From: Endothia cerciana
Lineage: Eukaryota; Ascomycota; Sordariomycetes; Diaporthales; Cryphonectriaceae
DNA: 64,000 nt
Assembly: GCA_026119935.1 (NCBI GenBank)
Contig: JALRMH010000040.1
Span: 62,001-126,000, forward strand
Reading direction: 5' to 3'
The notes beneath the pieces are model-generated. The model was given only the letters and a program-made list of their open reading frames with translations, ran no database searches and had not been told where the DNA came from. A program made the position numbers and the translations under genes. Positions 22,371 to 32,459 of this stretch are shown here, in pieces (the first letter of the stretch is position 1; each line of letters opens with the position of its first letter).

Positions 22371-23251
22371 GCGAGCCGCGAGCCACGAGGCGTGGTCATC
22401 GGGTGACAAAGCCTGTTCCTCGGTCGAGAGGAGTGATGCACGCTCTTGATGCTGTGAATTGAGACAACATGCTAGGGCTGAGGCGGGCCGGGAGTAACCA
22501 CCAAATGTCATGGTAAGCTAGCTTTGGCATCCGCCAGGCTGCTATGGGCCGTTCACTACGTACCATCCTGTCGGTGCTGCTTAGATGGACAAGCACGATC
22601 TTCAGTTGACGAGCCTCATGGCACGGTGGCACGCAGGATGATCGGCGTGGGTCCTGACGGAGGTTTGAGGGCTTTTTTATTATATTTTAACTAGACCCCC
22701 CTGTCAGTCGTCATCGTCCGGACCTGGTGGGGCTCACAGCTGCAGACCAGGACCTGACCATCAAGGTCCTCATGGACTTGTTGTCGACGTTCTGCTGACC
22801 ACAACAGCCCCCCTCCACGCTCTCCTACCACAGTACCCCAGTATCTGGCTTCCTCTACATGGGTGGGGGCTGGCTCTTTTTTATACGAAATTAGTCTAGT
22901 TCGGGTGCCCTGTGACGAGTCTGCGCCTGGGGCTTATTGATCTTAGCCTGTATGACTGGCTGAAAAATCACTCGTTGGTCATTGGTAGGGAGCTGAGCGA
23001 CTCTGGGGCCATGAAGTCCTACATAGTACTTCGGGCGTGGCAGACGAGTGCTACCGCCGCCAACATGCTCACATGTCTCAACCCAGCTCCTGTTTGGCCC
23101 AAGGGGGGGGGGGGGGCGACGAGACGTCGCTTGTGGGGAGCCACCCCCAGCGGGCGTGATCTAGTCACCCCCTCTTCTGGTTGCCTTGGCTCACAGTTGC
23201 ACGCGGAACGGATCAAACCAGCGTGCCAGGTTTGCCCTTGTGCAGGTTTGC

Positions 23252-23280
23252 CCTGTCCTGTCCTGTCCTGTCATGTCCTG
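23252..23280. repeat. CCTGT pentamer repeat
   Basis: Five or six copies of CCTGT with one variant (CATGT). Confidence 0.85.
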
Positions 23281-24502
23281 CCTCGAGTGCCCGGCCCTGT
23301 GACAGAAAGGGCGCACGCGGGGTGGCATGTTGTCATCGTTTCTTGATTTTAGTGTCTGTAGAGACAGATACAAGCAGTCAGGGCATGACACAGACGACGT
23401 GTGTGAATGTCTCCCGAGGGTTTGCGGTGGAAGGAAGCCAGTACAGGTCAGGAGAGGAGTTGTGGGAGTGAGGGTCGAGGTTCTTGGTGAGGAGGACCTT
23501 GATGGCCAAAGCTGCATGGACATGAGCCAGACCCCGGTCGCTTTTCCTCTTTGGCTTCATACCTCAAGCCCCCCTCCACGCCCTTGTACATACATAGTTA
23601 CTACTATAGTATGTAATCGGCAGCGCGTGCCGTGCCAGAAACGTACCTGACTAGGGCATTGCCGAGCGACAGGCAGCCATCCTATTAAGCCCCGCAGCCC
23701 TCCCCTGCGAGTCTCGCTGCAGGAATCCGCTCTTGTGGGAACGATCCCCATAAAATTTCCTTGCGCGGCACCAATAAAGGCGTCTCGATTTCCTCAGCGA
23801 CGCGCCCTGGTTGGTCTCTTCGATTCCGACAGAGAGACAGAGAGAGCGGGAGGGCAAGCAGAAGAAGAGGAAGAAAAAGAAAAAAAAAAAAAAAAAAAAG
23901 GTTTGCCGGCGCGAGCCATCAAGGTCCTCACCTCACGCGGACACAATACCCACCCAACCTATGCGCTCCGCCCAGCAGGCTTGATCCCTCGCCCAGTGCC
24001 CACGCCCACGCCCACGCCAGATGCCCAGCCCAAGGCGTACAAGACCCCCAGCCTTGGATCAATGTTCCAGAGACCTAAAAGACTTCAGGCCTGCATCCCT
24101 CAATCCCTCATCCACACCCACCTGGGTATATGGCATGAGCGAGTGGGCATTATTAAGTCTGCGCATACCTGGCCGGAGTCCCTCAAGGTTCTCTTCCTCC
24201 CCCCCCCCCCCACCCTTGGCTTGAGCATCGATTTCCGAGGCCACAGGAGACCTGCGTCAGCCTCTGCTCCTGTCGATAAAGACGGCGCGACCGCCTCATC
24301 CTCCCCCGACAGCTTCTGCATGGGCACTCTCCTCCACGTCGATCCCATCCTTGTCTTCTTCCTCGTTCCCCTCCTCCTCGCCTGTGCCGCAGAGCGCCCT
24401 TGGTCCCCTCCGTCCTGACGCCGCATCTGGGACCACCCTTCCTCTCCCTGTCTCTTCGCCTCGCCCTCATACCCACCCACTTGTGAGGCCACAGACGCGA
24501 CC

Positions 24503-25597
24503 ATGTCTGTTGATAACACCGCTACCGGCGCACCCACCAGTGTCACAGTTGACTGTGATAGCGGTAACGACTATGATGGCCGCCTGGGCCTGCGCATCTC
24601 CTCCATCTTCGTCATCCTGGTGGGGTCCCTCATCGGTGCTGTGGCCCCCATCATCCTGGCCCGGTCGAGCCGCATGATGGTTCCCAAGACTGCCTTCTTC
24701 ATTGCCAAATACTTTGGGTCGGGCGTCATCATAGCAACGGCCTTCATCCACCTATTGGCCCCCGCCAACGAGGCACTCGGCTCGTCGTGCTTCCCGGAAG
24801 ATTCCGTCATCGCCAGCTACTCCTGGCCGGAAGCCATAGCCCTCATGACCATCTTCCTCATGTTCCTCATCGAGCTGCTCGCCAGCCGGTTTGAGTGGAG
24901 CCTCGCCGGCGCTCACAGCCACGACCACCCGGGGGGCCTCATCTCATCCTCGACTGTTAAGAAGCAGCCTGATGAGGAGAACGCTGCCGCCAACGAGACC
25001 ACGACCACCTCCGCCAGCGATTCGCGCTTCACCCATGAGGTCTCTTACCCACCCGGCGGCGAGGACCACCTCGGCCACAAGCGCGACCACGCCGAGCCCG
25101 ACTCCTTCGCCGCGCAGATGACTGCCCTGTTCATCCTGGAGTTCGGCGTCATCTTCCACTCCATCTTCATCGGGCTCACCCTCGCCGTCTCCGGCCCCGA
25201 GTTTACCGTCCTGTACATCGTCCTCGTCTTCCACCAGAGCTTCGAGGGCCTCGGTCTTGGCACTCGGCTGGCCGTCGCCCAGTGGCCCAAAGGAAGGGAG
25301 TGGCTGCCCTATGTGCTCGGCTGCGCCTATGCGTTGTCCACGCCCCTCGCCATCGCAGTCGGTATTGGTGTCCGACAGACACTCGCCCCGGAGGGCCTGA
25401 AGACCTTAATGATCAACGGCATCTTTGATTCCATCTCCGCTGGTATCCTCATCTATACCGGCCTGGTCGAGCTGATGGCTCACGAGTTCATGTTCAACGT
25501 GGAAATGCGCAAGAGCAGCATCGGCATGACGCTGTCGGCTTTTGGGTGCATGTGTCTAGGCGCAGGATTGATGGCTCTACTCGGGAAATGGGCGTGA
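24503..25597 (+). CDS. ZIP-family zinc/iron permease (Zrt1/Zrt2-like)
   Basis: A single-exon 364-residue membrane protein. It starts with a short extracellular segment (VDCDSGNDYDGRLGLRISS) and has about eight hydrophobic segments. Between TM3 and TM4 is a His-rich cytosolic loop (AHSHDHPGG, EDHLGHKRDH). TM4 carries the ZIP signature HSIFIGLTLAV and TM5 carries HQSFEGLGLGTRL; these histidines and glutamate form the metal-transport site in the family. The C-terminus is GLMALLGKWA, typical of fungal Zrt proteins. Role: uptake of Zn(II) across the plasma membrane. High- and low-affinity types cannot be separated by eye. It lies tail to tail with a metallothionein (26155-26379, -), an informative metal-homeostasis neighbourhood. 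ATG context ACCATGTC. Confidence 0.92.
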   Translation: MSVDNTATGAPTSVTVDCDSGNDYDGRLGLRISSIFVILVGSLIGAVAPIILARSSRMMVPKTAFFIAKYFGSGVIIATAFIHLLAPANEALGSSCFPEDSVIASYSWPEAIALMTIFLMFLIELLASRFEWSLAGAHSHDHPGGLISSSTVKKQPDEENAAANETTTTSASDSRFTHEVSYPPGGEDHLGHKRDHAEPDSFAAQMTALFILEFGVIFHSIFIGLTLAVSGPEFTVLYIVLVFHQSFEGLGLGTRLAVAQWPKGREWLPYVLGCAYALSTPLAIAVGIGVRQTLAPEGLKTLMINGIFDSISAGILIYTGLVELMAHEFMFNVEMRKSSIGMTLSAFGCMCLGAGLMALLGKWA

Positions 25598-26154
25598 AGG
25601 AGTGTTTTTGAACGATTGTGGTATTTGAGGGCCGCCAAGGGAATGGGCCGACACATGTCATCTGCAAATGTCTCCGTACAGGAACGGCACGCCACGGTGC
25701 AGGGCAGGGCAGGGCAGGGCAGGGCAGGGCAGGGCAGGGCAGGGCAAGTATGCAGGATGGCAATAATCGCGAGCTTCTTGTCCAGCCTCTGGCATGTCAT
25801 TTTGGTACGCAGGCTTACGTTATGCGGCACATCACGAGTCCGAGAAAGCGATTTAGATTCGCGAATGTCTGATAGAGTAAGTTCTACCTGGACTCTGCCC
25901 GATGTGGAAAACCTGCGAGGCTAATGCAGGCCGATAGGTACCTAGACGATACCCATAAATCATGGAATGACAATATGAACTACCCTCAGAAATAATGTAA
26001 TGGCCGTGACTTCATGAGTGCAGAGCCCTTCTCCATGCCCGATGCTGATCCAACCTCAAGTACAGCAAAAGACAATACCAAACGAGTGTGTATGAATTCA
26101 GACTCGGCAAAGAACAGCGTTTCGAGCGACGAGCGACGAGCGACGAGCGACGGC
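25598..26154. other. Convergent spacer between ZIP transporter and metallothionein
   Basis: Contains an (AGGGC)9 repeat (25701-25745) and, near 26127-26153, three copies of an 8-bp CGACGAGC/GAGCGACG unit just downstream of the metallothionein stop. No further gene seen. Confidence 0.6.
25701..25745. repeat. (AGGGC)9 minisatellite
   Basis: Nine perfect 5-bp units about 100 bp downstream of the ZIP stop codon, probably in its 3' UTR. Confidence 0.95.
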
Positions 26155-26379
26155 TCAGTGCTGTGGACCTCATCAGATACCACACCCAGTCACCGGATGG
26201 AAAGGGACGGAAACTCACCTTGCAAGAGGCACAGTTGCAGCTGGACGTGCATTGTCCGCCGTTGCAGCACGAGGTGCAGGAGCTGCCGAAGGACGAGGTC
26301 AGTCAAGGCTGAGAGAGAGAGAGAGAGATTGGGCGACCTTGACCCTGGGCAAGGTCAAGTGGACTCACCAGCCAGCCAT
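26155..26379 (-). CDS. Metallothionein (26 aa, two introns)
   Basis: Minus-strand exons 26369-26379, 26219-26282 and 26155-26160. Spliced, they encode 26 residues with eight cysteines at 4, 6, 9, 10, 15, 19, 21 and 24, plus Gly, Ser, Thr and Asn and no aromatic residues; it starts MAGCSC and ends CASCKH. This is the size and composition of small fungal class metallothioneins, which bind Cu(I) or Zn(II) in the cytosol. Intron 1 (86 nt) has GTGAGT, branch site CTGAC and CAG, and splits the Cys4 codon. Intron 2 (58 nt) has GTGAGT and CAG. If intron 2 is retained, the frame stays open into the 3' flank. Too small for standard gene finders. A TATTTAAA element lies 146 bp upstream of the ATG. Exon 3 (two codons) is the least certain part. 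Confidence 0.78.
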
Positions 26380-28420
26380 TGTGGATTGGTGTAGGGGGGG
26401 GGGGGTTTGGTTGTCTTGGTGTTGATAGGGGTGATTGCTGTTTGGGCTTGATATTCAGAGGGGGGATCGAAGGCTGTAAGGAAATATCCTTCTAACCACC
26501 GAGAAGGCGAGGAGATGGAGGCGGTTTAAATACCCTTCGAGCACCCCGACTCGGGTCGATGAGATAAGACGAAGAGAAATCTGAGGGGAAACGCCATCAT
26601 TCTACGTGGGGTGGCATGACACAACAGCAGCGGGCGGCCTGCACCCCGTCGTCTGCTGAGCGATTCCTGGCTCCTTCCTCGAAGGCTGTGGCCTAGCTGT
26701 ATGCAGGCGTTTCCTAGTTGGATGGTTTTCCCGACATGTTGCTTGTCGAAGACTCCACACAATCAGCAGATCGGGCGGGCGGGCGGGCGGGCGGGCAGGT
26801 GGGTGTAGACAGGATGATGCATTGTTTCTGGTGGCCTTCTTCGCCTCTACCGAGTGGCAAAGGGGTAGAGGTGTTTCCTCTGAGGCAGGATGTCCAGCTC
26901 ACAGCTTCTGATACCGTGCGCCATCTTCCCGAATCACAGACAGTGAGGTTCCCCGTCACTGGTGAATGTTTCCCCATATCGCAACTCTTAGGGAAAACCT
27001 CACCACGTTGGCTAAGAACCCTCTCACCATCCTGCGTCCCCCCTTCAAACAAGTCGGCAGCGGGGTGTGTGAGGGAGTGAGGAGTGTGGGCGAGAGTGAC
27101 AACGAGCCAATGTCGAGACACCACGGCCCCACCCCTTTCCGAGAGGGCCAGGTGCGGGCGCCTTCTTCCACGCATGAGCAGCCTATCGTGGAACCCTTGG
27201 GCATCCATCAAACCAACGGGAGGGCAAGCTATGGCGTGGGGAGTGGGAGCGCTACTGTAGGGATACGTGTAGGCCCGGGACTATCACATGGCCTGATGCG
27301 GCGATCCGGCGCTTTCACGTTCGTAGATCAGTAGAGAACGCCGAACCGGTGGAAGATCAGCTGGCAATCTATTCGCGGACATCCTCAGCCTTAAACTTTG
27401 GTTGGACGCATGCCGCAGGTAGGGCGCCGCCAAGAGCACACTCATTGGGTCGGGTGCCGACTACAGAAACCCTCGAGCCCCAAGTCTCCTGCAGCGGTAC
27501 AGACTCGAGGCGTAATTGTCTAATAGGGTTTCGTAATGGGATAGTTGGCCGAGGAATCCGTCGGCCTCCCACCCTGCAGGCCTGGTGCCCAGCCGCAGCC
27601 TCGAGGAACTCGTTGGGCTTGGTGTTCCGCCGCTGTCACTCAGGATTCGCTAGCTCAGAGCATGGCGGATGCAGTATCTTTCAAAACAGTAACTGCGCTC
27701 CCATCCAGCCGAATTCATTCGGTATACCCGGGCTTACCGCTGCAAAGATCCGGCGCCCTTGGCCCATCATCACCTCGGTCGTTGTTATCACTCAGAAGAG
27801 AGAGTTTGGGGGGGGGGGGGAGAACGCGGTTGACCATTGACCCTTCAAAGAACACATGGGCTGGGACGAGACGTAAGGTGTGTAGCGTCAAAAGTGGACA
27901 CGAAAGGTGAAAGCAAATGATCGAAATGCTTCTGAAAGTGCTAGAACTTAGGTAAAGCTGCTGCCATCCTGCGACGACCCGTAACTCCAATGTTCCGTGC
28001 AGATGTGGTCGTAAAAAGACCACGTCTCCTGGAAACGTCACCTTGCTATTCCACTTGATCACCCCATAAATTTCAACATCTAGAAGTCATAACCGCAGTG
28101 CGCGTGTCTTTTTGCAATTCGTACGTAAGAGTAGGGTTCACTAGAGCATGAAACTCCTACCCCCAACAAGACAAGCCGCAAGCAAAACCGCAGCCCCTGG
28201 GAATATGGCCATATTTACGCGTACGATTGTTCGTTGGACCATCGCCGACTGCATCTGCAACAACCGGTTGGCCGATAGAAGCATAAGGATCCGCTCGCCT
28301 TAGTAGTGCGAATGTCTCGGCACTCCCCGAAAGGTCGCGTAGAAAATTAGGGTCGTTCGCGTTGGCGAGACTCGTCCCTAGGGCGTTGCAATGCCTCTCG
28401 GGACGGTTCCAGGATCCCTG
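26380..28420. other. Intergenic region, metallothionein upstream
   Basis: Two kb holding a G run (about 26394-26404), a (GGGC)n repeat (26773-26796) and the metallothionein promoter; the right half is the 3' flank of the 466-aa gene. The longest ORF (27349-27840, +) shows no motif or codon pattern that I would trust. Confidence 0.5.
26525..26532 (-). promoter_or_regulatory. TATA-like element of the metallothionein gene
   Basis: TATTTAAA on the minus strand, 146 bp upstream of the metallothionein ATG; plausible for a strongly inducible gene with a short 5' UTR. Confidence 0.45.
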
Positions 28421-29821
28421 CTAGGATCCATTGCTGAATGGCGAGCGAAGCTTGCGACCTGTGTCAGCTGGCGATTTGTTTTGCCGTAGACCAGCGTAGA
28501 GTTGTCGGCGCCTTTCGAGTCGATCCGTGTCTTGCTTAGAATTGGGCCCATCTTTAATTCTGTTCAACTTCTTCATCGTCTCCGAGGAGGAGGAAGATGA
28601 TGACGCAGGGGGAGTAGGCAAGGCACCGCTCACAACTTCCTGTCGAGGAGGGAGCAGGGCACCGCTGACGAAGTATTTCCTGGCTGGCGTCTTGGTCCTT
28701 CTCTGTCGCTCACGCACAAAGTCGTTGAAGTCGTGCTCCCTCATGGCTCTCGCATGGATTTTGTACCACGGTTCGATAGCGGGTGCAAGGTCGTTCCTGA
28801 TACTGTTGCTGGCAGCTTCGTTGGCCTTGACGGTAGTCTCCTTGTCGCTGGCCTCAACAGGCGTTGGCTTCCTGAACTGAGACATGCTGTCAATTGCTGC
28901 ACCCCTTCCAATAGAATATGCTTCCGAATCTGGAGTAGGCAACATGGACGCACTGGGTTTGTCAGACTGGCTTTCCGACTTGGAAGCGGCCGCCTGTTGT
29001 CTGTCCTTGCCCGCCCGCTCCTTCTTGGCCTTCTTCTGTTGCTCCTTCCCAGGCTTCAGGCCGGATGGCCCATCGCCAAGCTTCCTCTTTTTTGACCCGG
29101 CCCTGGCATGGTCGTCGAACGCGCCATCTAAGCTATGCGGCCGCTTGCTGTCATCCTTGGTGCCGGCCTTGTCCGAATTGCCTTTGTCTTCATCGCCTCC
29201 GGACTCGGAATCGAAATCGGAAGAATCAGACGGGGGGTTCATGGGGGCCCGACCATCATCATCGCCGTCCGAGTCGGAACCAGAGGACGAGGCGTCACCA
29301 TCGTCTCCTTCAGGTCGGGACGGGCGCTCATGGTCCCCAAGGGAGGGGCCGAGGTGGCGCTTGAACTTCCACTGCAGGGTCCTGATCAGGTCGAGGTCGA
29401 TTGCACGCTCAGTCGAAGGGTCCCATCTGTAGAGTCTCTCCCTCTCCTCGAGGGCCTTGTCCCGCGATCGAAGGTGTCTCCTCTCCCGTCTTGCAAGTGC
29501 CTCGCTCTGTCTCAGGAGCTGCTCGCGCGGCAGCCAGTCCTTGGCGGACAGGCTCTGCAGGTCTCTCTGGGCCTCCCTCAGGATGGCGTTGTCAACCTCC
29601 TCACGCTTCTTTATCAGCTTGGTAGTCTTGTTTGTGATGATGCGACGAGCCTTCTTGGTCAGTGGCTTGGCCAATTGAAGCTTGGACTTGCCAGTGACAC
29701 CGTGGAAGTCGGGCTGCAAGACGTTGGCGCGCTTCACCTTGGGGATGAGGCGCCAGTCAACCTTGTCCCTCTTCGGGCCAGTGGCGCGGTCGCTTTGTGA
29801 GGCGGTTGTGATTGGTGCCAT
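28421..29821 (-). CDS. Basic low-complexity protein, probably nuclear, function unknown
   Basis: A single-exon 466-residue protein from the ATG at 29821. The N-terminal 150 residues look conserved and helical: KVDWRLIPKVKRANVLQPDF, then a basic region (KPLTKKARRIITNKTTKLIKK) and REQLLRQSEALARRERRHLR. The middle is acidic and Ser-rich (SSSGSDSDGDDDGRAP), then Lys-rich (KPGKEQQKKAKKERAGKD). A later block reads PWYKIHARAMREHDFNDFVRE. The alternating basic and acidic composition and several KKRK-like motifs suggest a nuclear or nucleolar protein, but I recognise no family. The frame is open upstream to about 30091 without an ATG in good context; that part reads like leader sequence. Confidence 0.7.
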   Translation of the reverse strand: MAPITTASQSDRATGPKRDKVDWRLIPKVKRANVLQPDFHGVTGKSKLQLAKPLTKKARRIITNKTTKLIKKREEVDNAILREAQRDLQSLSAKDWLPREQLLRQSEALARRERRHLRSRDKALEERERLYRWDPSTERAIDLDLIRTLQWKFKRHLGPSLGDHERPSRPEGDDGDASSSGSDSDGDDDGRAPMNPPSDSSDFDSESGGDEDKGNSDKAGTKDDSKRPHSLDGAFDDHARAGSKKRKLGDGPSGLKPGKEQQKKAKKERAGKDRQQAAASKSESQSDKPSASMLPTPDSEAYSIGRGAAIDSMSQFRKPTPVEASDKETTVKANEAASNSIRNDLAPAIEPWYKIHARAMREHDFNDFVRERQRRTKTPARKYFVSGALLPPRQEVVSGALPTPPASSSSSSSETMKKLNRIKDGPNSKQDTDRLERRRQLYAGLRQNKSPADTGRKLRSPFSNGS

Positions 29822-30876
29822 GATGCATAAGATTGGGCGGGGGAAGTGGTCGAAGGGGTGAGGAGAGGATGAAGGCGTGGCGGGCGAGGAAGCGCCGTCG
29901 AGTCGCCGTCGAGGGTTTTGCGACGGAAACTTTTTTGGATGAGTCTGATAAGATAGGAAGGGGGGGGGGGGCGCTTGTGGTGGGGCGTGACGACCGGCTC
30001 CGGTTCGGCCGAGCCGACAATCTGTAAGTTGCCGTTCAAGCTTCAATGTTTTCTGGACTGAACTTGGTGAGGTGAGACGAGAAGGCAGCACAAGACGCCA
30101 TTGGATATCTGCACTGACCTGCGTCCCTGCGAGTGCTCTCGATCATGCGGGCTGAGGACGGCCTTCTCGCCAGGGCCAATGCTGCGCTGCGGTATCGACG
30201 ACGCTGTGCGCGCACAACCAGCTCCAGGGACCAAGAGAAGGACTCTGGCCGTTCTCTCCCGAATACGTGTGCCGGGCGACCAGGCCAGGTTATCGGGCGG
30301 CCAACGGTGCAGGCGAAGCAGACAGGAACCCCACCTGGGCCAGTCTACGGTCGGCAGTCCGTGTCAGGAGGTCGTCGATGTCGAAGGAAAAAAAGACCCA
30401 GCACACATGAGAGATGATGAGCCTCCACGTGTGAATCGCTAGTATGTACGTCCGTACGTGCTATGGAGTACAGAGCACGGTGGGTACTGTGTAGAGGGAT
30501 ATTCATCAAGAGGGGAGGTGGCCGCCGGATTATCGACCAGGCCCCAACAGTCTCCCCCCTCCCCCACACCCCTCAACCCGTTACCCCGTACCGGTACCCC
30601 CCGTGCTGTCCTCTGTTGGTACTAACTATGCTGATGGGCCCATCAGCCAGGTCCTAAATCCTGGTGGAGGCGGCAGGGCAGGCGGTACTGTAAACCCCAC
30701 ATCCGAATTGCCAGGGGTAGTAAACGCGGACCTCGGCTCTGGACAACTGCCAGTAAGGCCGGCCCAGTGCAGCTGTTGTTGCTGTATTCTTTGCTTTCTC
30801 TCTGCTGCCTCCTTCGCTGTCTTGCTGCTCTAGATCATCAATGAGCCGCCTCGGTCTGTAGTTCGTATCAGCCATC
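29822..30876. other. Divergent intergenic region
   Basis: Promoter region shared by the 466-aa gene (-) and the MaoC gene (+). A G run at about 29959-29970 and a TAC/GTA-rich patch at 30438-30474 are visible; nothing else supported. Confidence 0.5.
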
Positions 30877-31933
30877 ATGAGCGGTCCTGGTGTCGGTTTC
30901 GAGTATCCTCCTCAGCCCGTTGCGTGGCTCAAGCGAGATGTCCTCCTCTTCGCCAACAGCATCGGCTGCAAGCCCGATGAGCTTCACTTCCTCTACGTGA
31001 GCAGGCAGGACCATCATGCGAAAACAATGCTCTGGAGATCTGACCGTCGCAGGAACTCCACCCCGACTTTGCTGTCTTCCCGTCATACCCTGTCATCCTG
31101 CGTGAGTGGGCGGCACCCCGCGGCCCAGAAGGGGCCGCACGGCTGAGCCTGGCGTCGCTGACAACCTGACAGCGTTCAAGGGCACCACCCAGGAAGTGAT
31201 CGACTTCTACGCCGCCCAGAGGGCAGTCAAGATCCCCGGTATCCCGGACTTTGACTACACCCGCGTGGTCGACGGCCAGCGCCTCGTGCAGTTCCTGAAG
31301 CCCCTACCCACCACCTCCGAGGGTCACGAGTTCGAGATCCGCTCCAAGGTCCTCGGCGTCTACGACAAGGGCCGCCCGGGCTCCGTGATGGAGGTCCAGC
31401 AGGAGCTCGTCGACGCCGGGACGGGCGAGGTGTATTTCCGAGCCACCGGCAGCTCCTTCTTCGTTGCCCAGGGCAACTGGGGAGGACCCAAGGGCCCCGC
31501 GACGGAGAACTTCCCGCCGCCCAAGGGCAAGACGCCCGATGTGACATTCGAGGCTCAGACGGAGCGGGGAACGGCACTTCTGTACAGGCTGAATGGCGAT
31601 TATAACCCGCTGCACGCGGACCCCGAGCCCGGTAAGAAGATGGGCTTCGGCGGCGACATCATGCACGGCTTGTACTCGTTCAACTCCACCTGCCACGGGC
31701 TCCTCAGGAACCTCGGCGGAAGTGACCCCAAGAACCTGAAGGAGTTTCAGGCGAGGTTTGCGAGCCCTGTCAAGCCTGGTGATAAGCTGGTGACCAACGT
31801 CTGGAGGACCGGCGAGGTCAAGGATGGCTTTGAGGAGATCCGGTTCGTGACCAGTGTCGAAGGCAAGAAGGTGTGTCTGAGCAACGGACGTGCCCTCATG
31901 AAGGTTGTTGGTCCGGCGAAGAGCAAGTTATAA
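30877..31933 (+). CDS. Peroxisomal MaoC-like enoyl-CoA hydratase (hydratase 2), PTS1
   Basis: Three exons: 30877-30996, 31053-31101 and 31173-31933 (309 residues). The C-terminal hot-dog domain carries the hydratase-2 motif YRLNGDYNPLHADP at 194-207, with the catalytic pair D199 and H204 of (R)-specific enoyl-CoA hydratases, followed by GFGGDIMHGL. The N-terminal half is the second, degenerate hot-dog repeat. The protein ends in SKL, a canonical type 1 peroxisomal targeting signal. Introns are 56 and 71 nt (GTGAGC/CAG and GTGAGT/CAG). Likely role: hydration of 2-enoyl-CoA in peroxisomal fatty-acid metabolism. Fungal beta-oxidation normally uses the multifunctional Fox2, so this stand-alone enzyme may serve side substrates. 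The receptor for its signal, PEX5, is encoded 12 kb away. A start further downstream would lose the N-terminal part. Confidence 0.9.
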
Positions 31934-32442
31934 GATGGTTTGCCTTTTGCTGCTGCATCATGTATGTCCTTTAGTGAAGCCATGTCGAATCTGTGTTTGT
32001 CCGGCCAAATCGCATTGATGATTCTTGAGAAATTCTGCAACAATGCTGATCATCGGCGTGTAATACTGCCAACGGCGGTTCCAAAGGTGTTGCCTCTCGT
32101 GTTGCATTTGCAGGCCCGATTGAGGACGCGATGAGACTATTGCAAGATGTGAGTTCCAGATACGGTCTGCAGGGTCCCGTGGTTGTTGAAAGTACAGACG
32201 CCAGGCCACAAACATCGGAACGGCTGAGGGAATTCTTCTAAACGTGGCATCTCAGAATGCCGGCTTGGTTGGTGAGACCTGGTCGGTTATAGCGCCGCAC
32301 GGGGGCCTGTGAGCCTGTGTCCCAGGGCTGGGCGCCTAAACCTCTCGCCGGGATCCAGCACTAAAAAGCCCCTCCTCCGTGTCGTGAACACCCGTCACTA
32401 ACCTCATAACTCCGCAAGGGAAGCCACCAAAGATGTTACAAG
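31934..32442. other. Intergenic, MaoC to TBCE
   Basis: 3' flank of the dehydratase and promoter and leader of TBCE; includes an upstream ATG (see 32433). Confidence 0.5.
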
Positions 32443-32459
32443 ATGTCACAGAACGGTGA
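32433..32459 (+). promoter_or_regulatory. Short upstream ORF overlapping the TBCE start codon
   Basis: An ATG at 32433 opens an eight-codon ORF ending at TGA 32457-32459. It overlaps the TBCE ATG (32443) in another frame, so ribosomes that use it would pass the main start. Confidence 0.5.

Larger units (their letters stand above)
21221..24502. other. 3.3-kb divergent intergenic region
   Basis: Upstream of both the JmjC gene (-) and the ZIP transporter (+). Contains a TATAAAAG element with a neighbouring palindrome (22031-22064), a CAGGCTCG-type repeat (22333-22370), a CCTGT repeat (23252-23280), a TAC/GTA-rich patch (23586-23616), an A run (23881-23899) and a C run near 24200. I cannot support any ORF in it as a gene. 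Confidence 0.5.

Noticed and set aside
22072..22449. 125-codon ORF just after the TATA-like element
   Set aside because: Starts without ATG, crosses a tandem repeat and has no recognisable motif.
24175..24195. Zap1-like zinc-response element upstream of the ZIP gene (CTCAAGGTT)
   Set aside because: Matches the ACCTTNAAGGT consensus with at least two mismatches; too weak to annotate as a site.
26012..26218. 68-codon minus-strand ORF downstream of the Cys-rich exon
   Set aside because: Starts within intron 2 of the metallothionein model; it is what intron retention would give and has no conserved-looking sequence.
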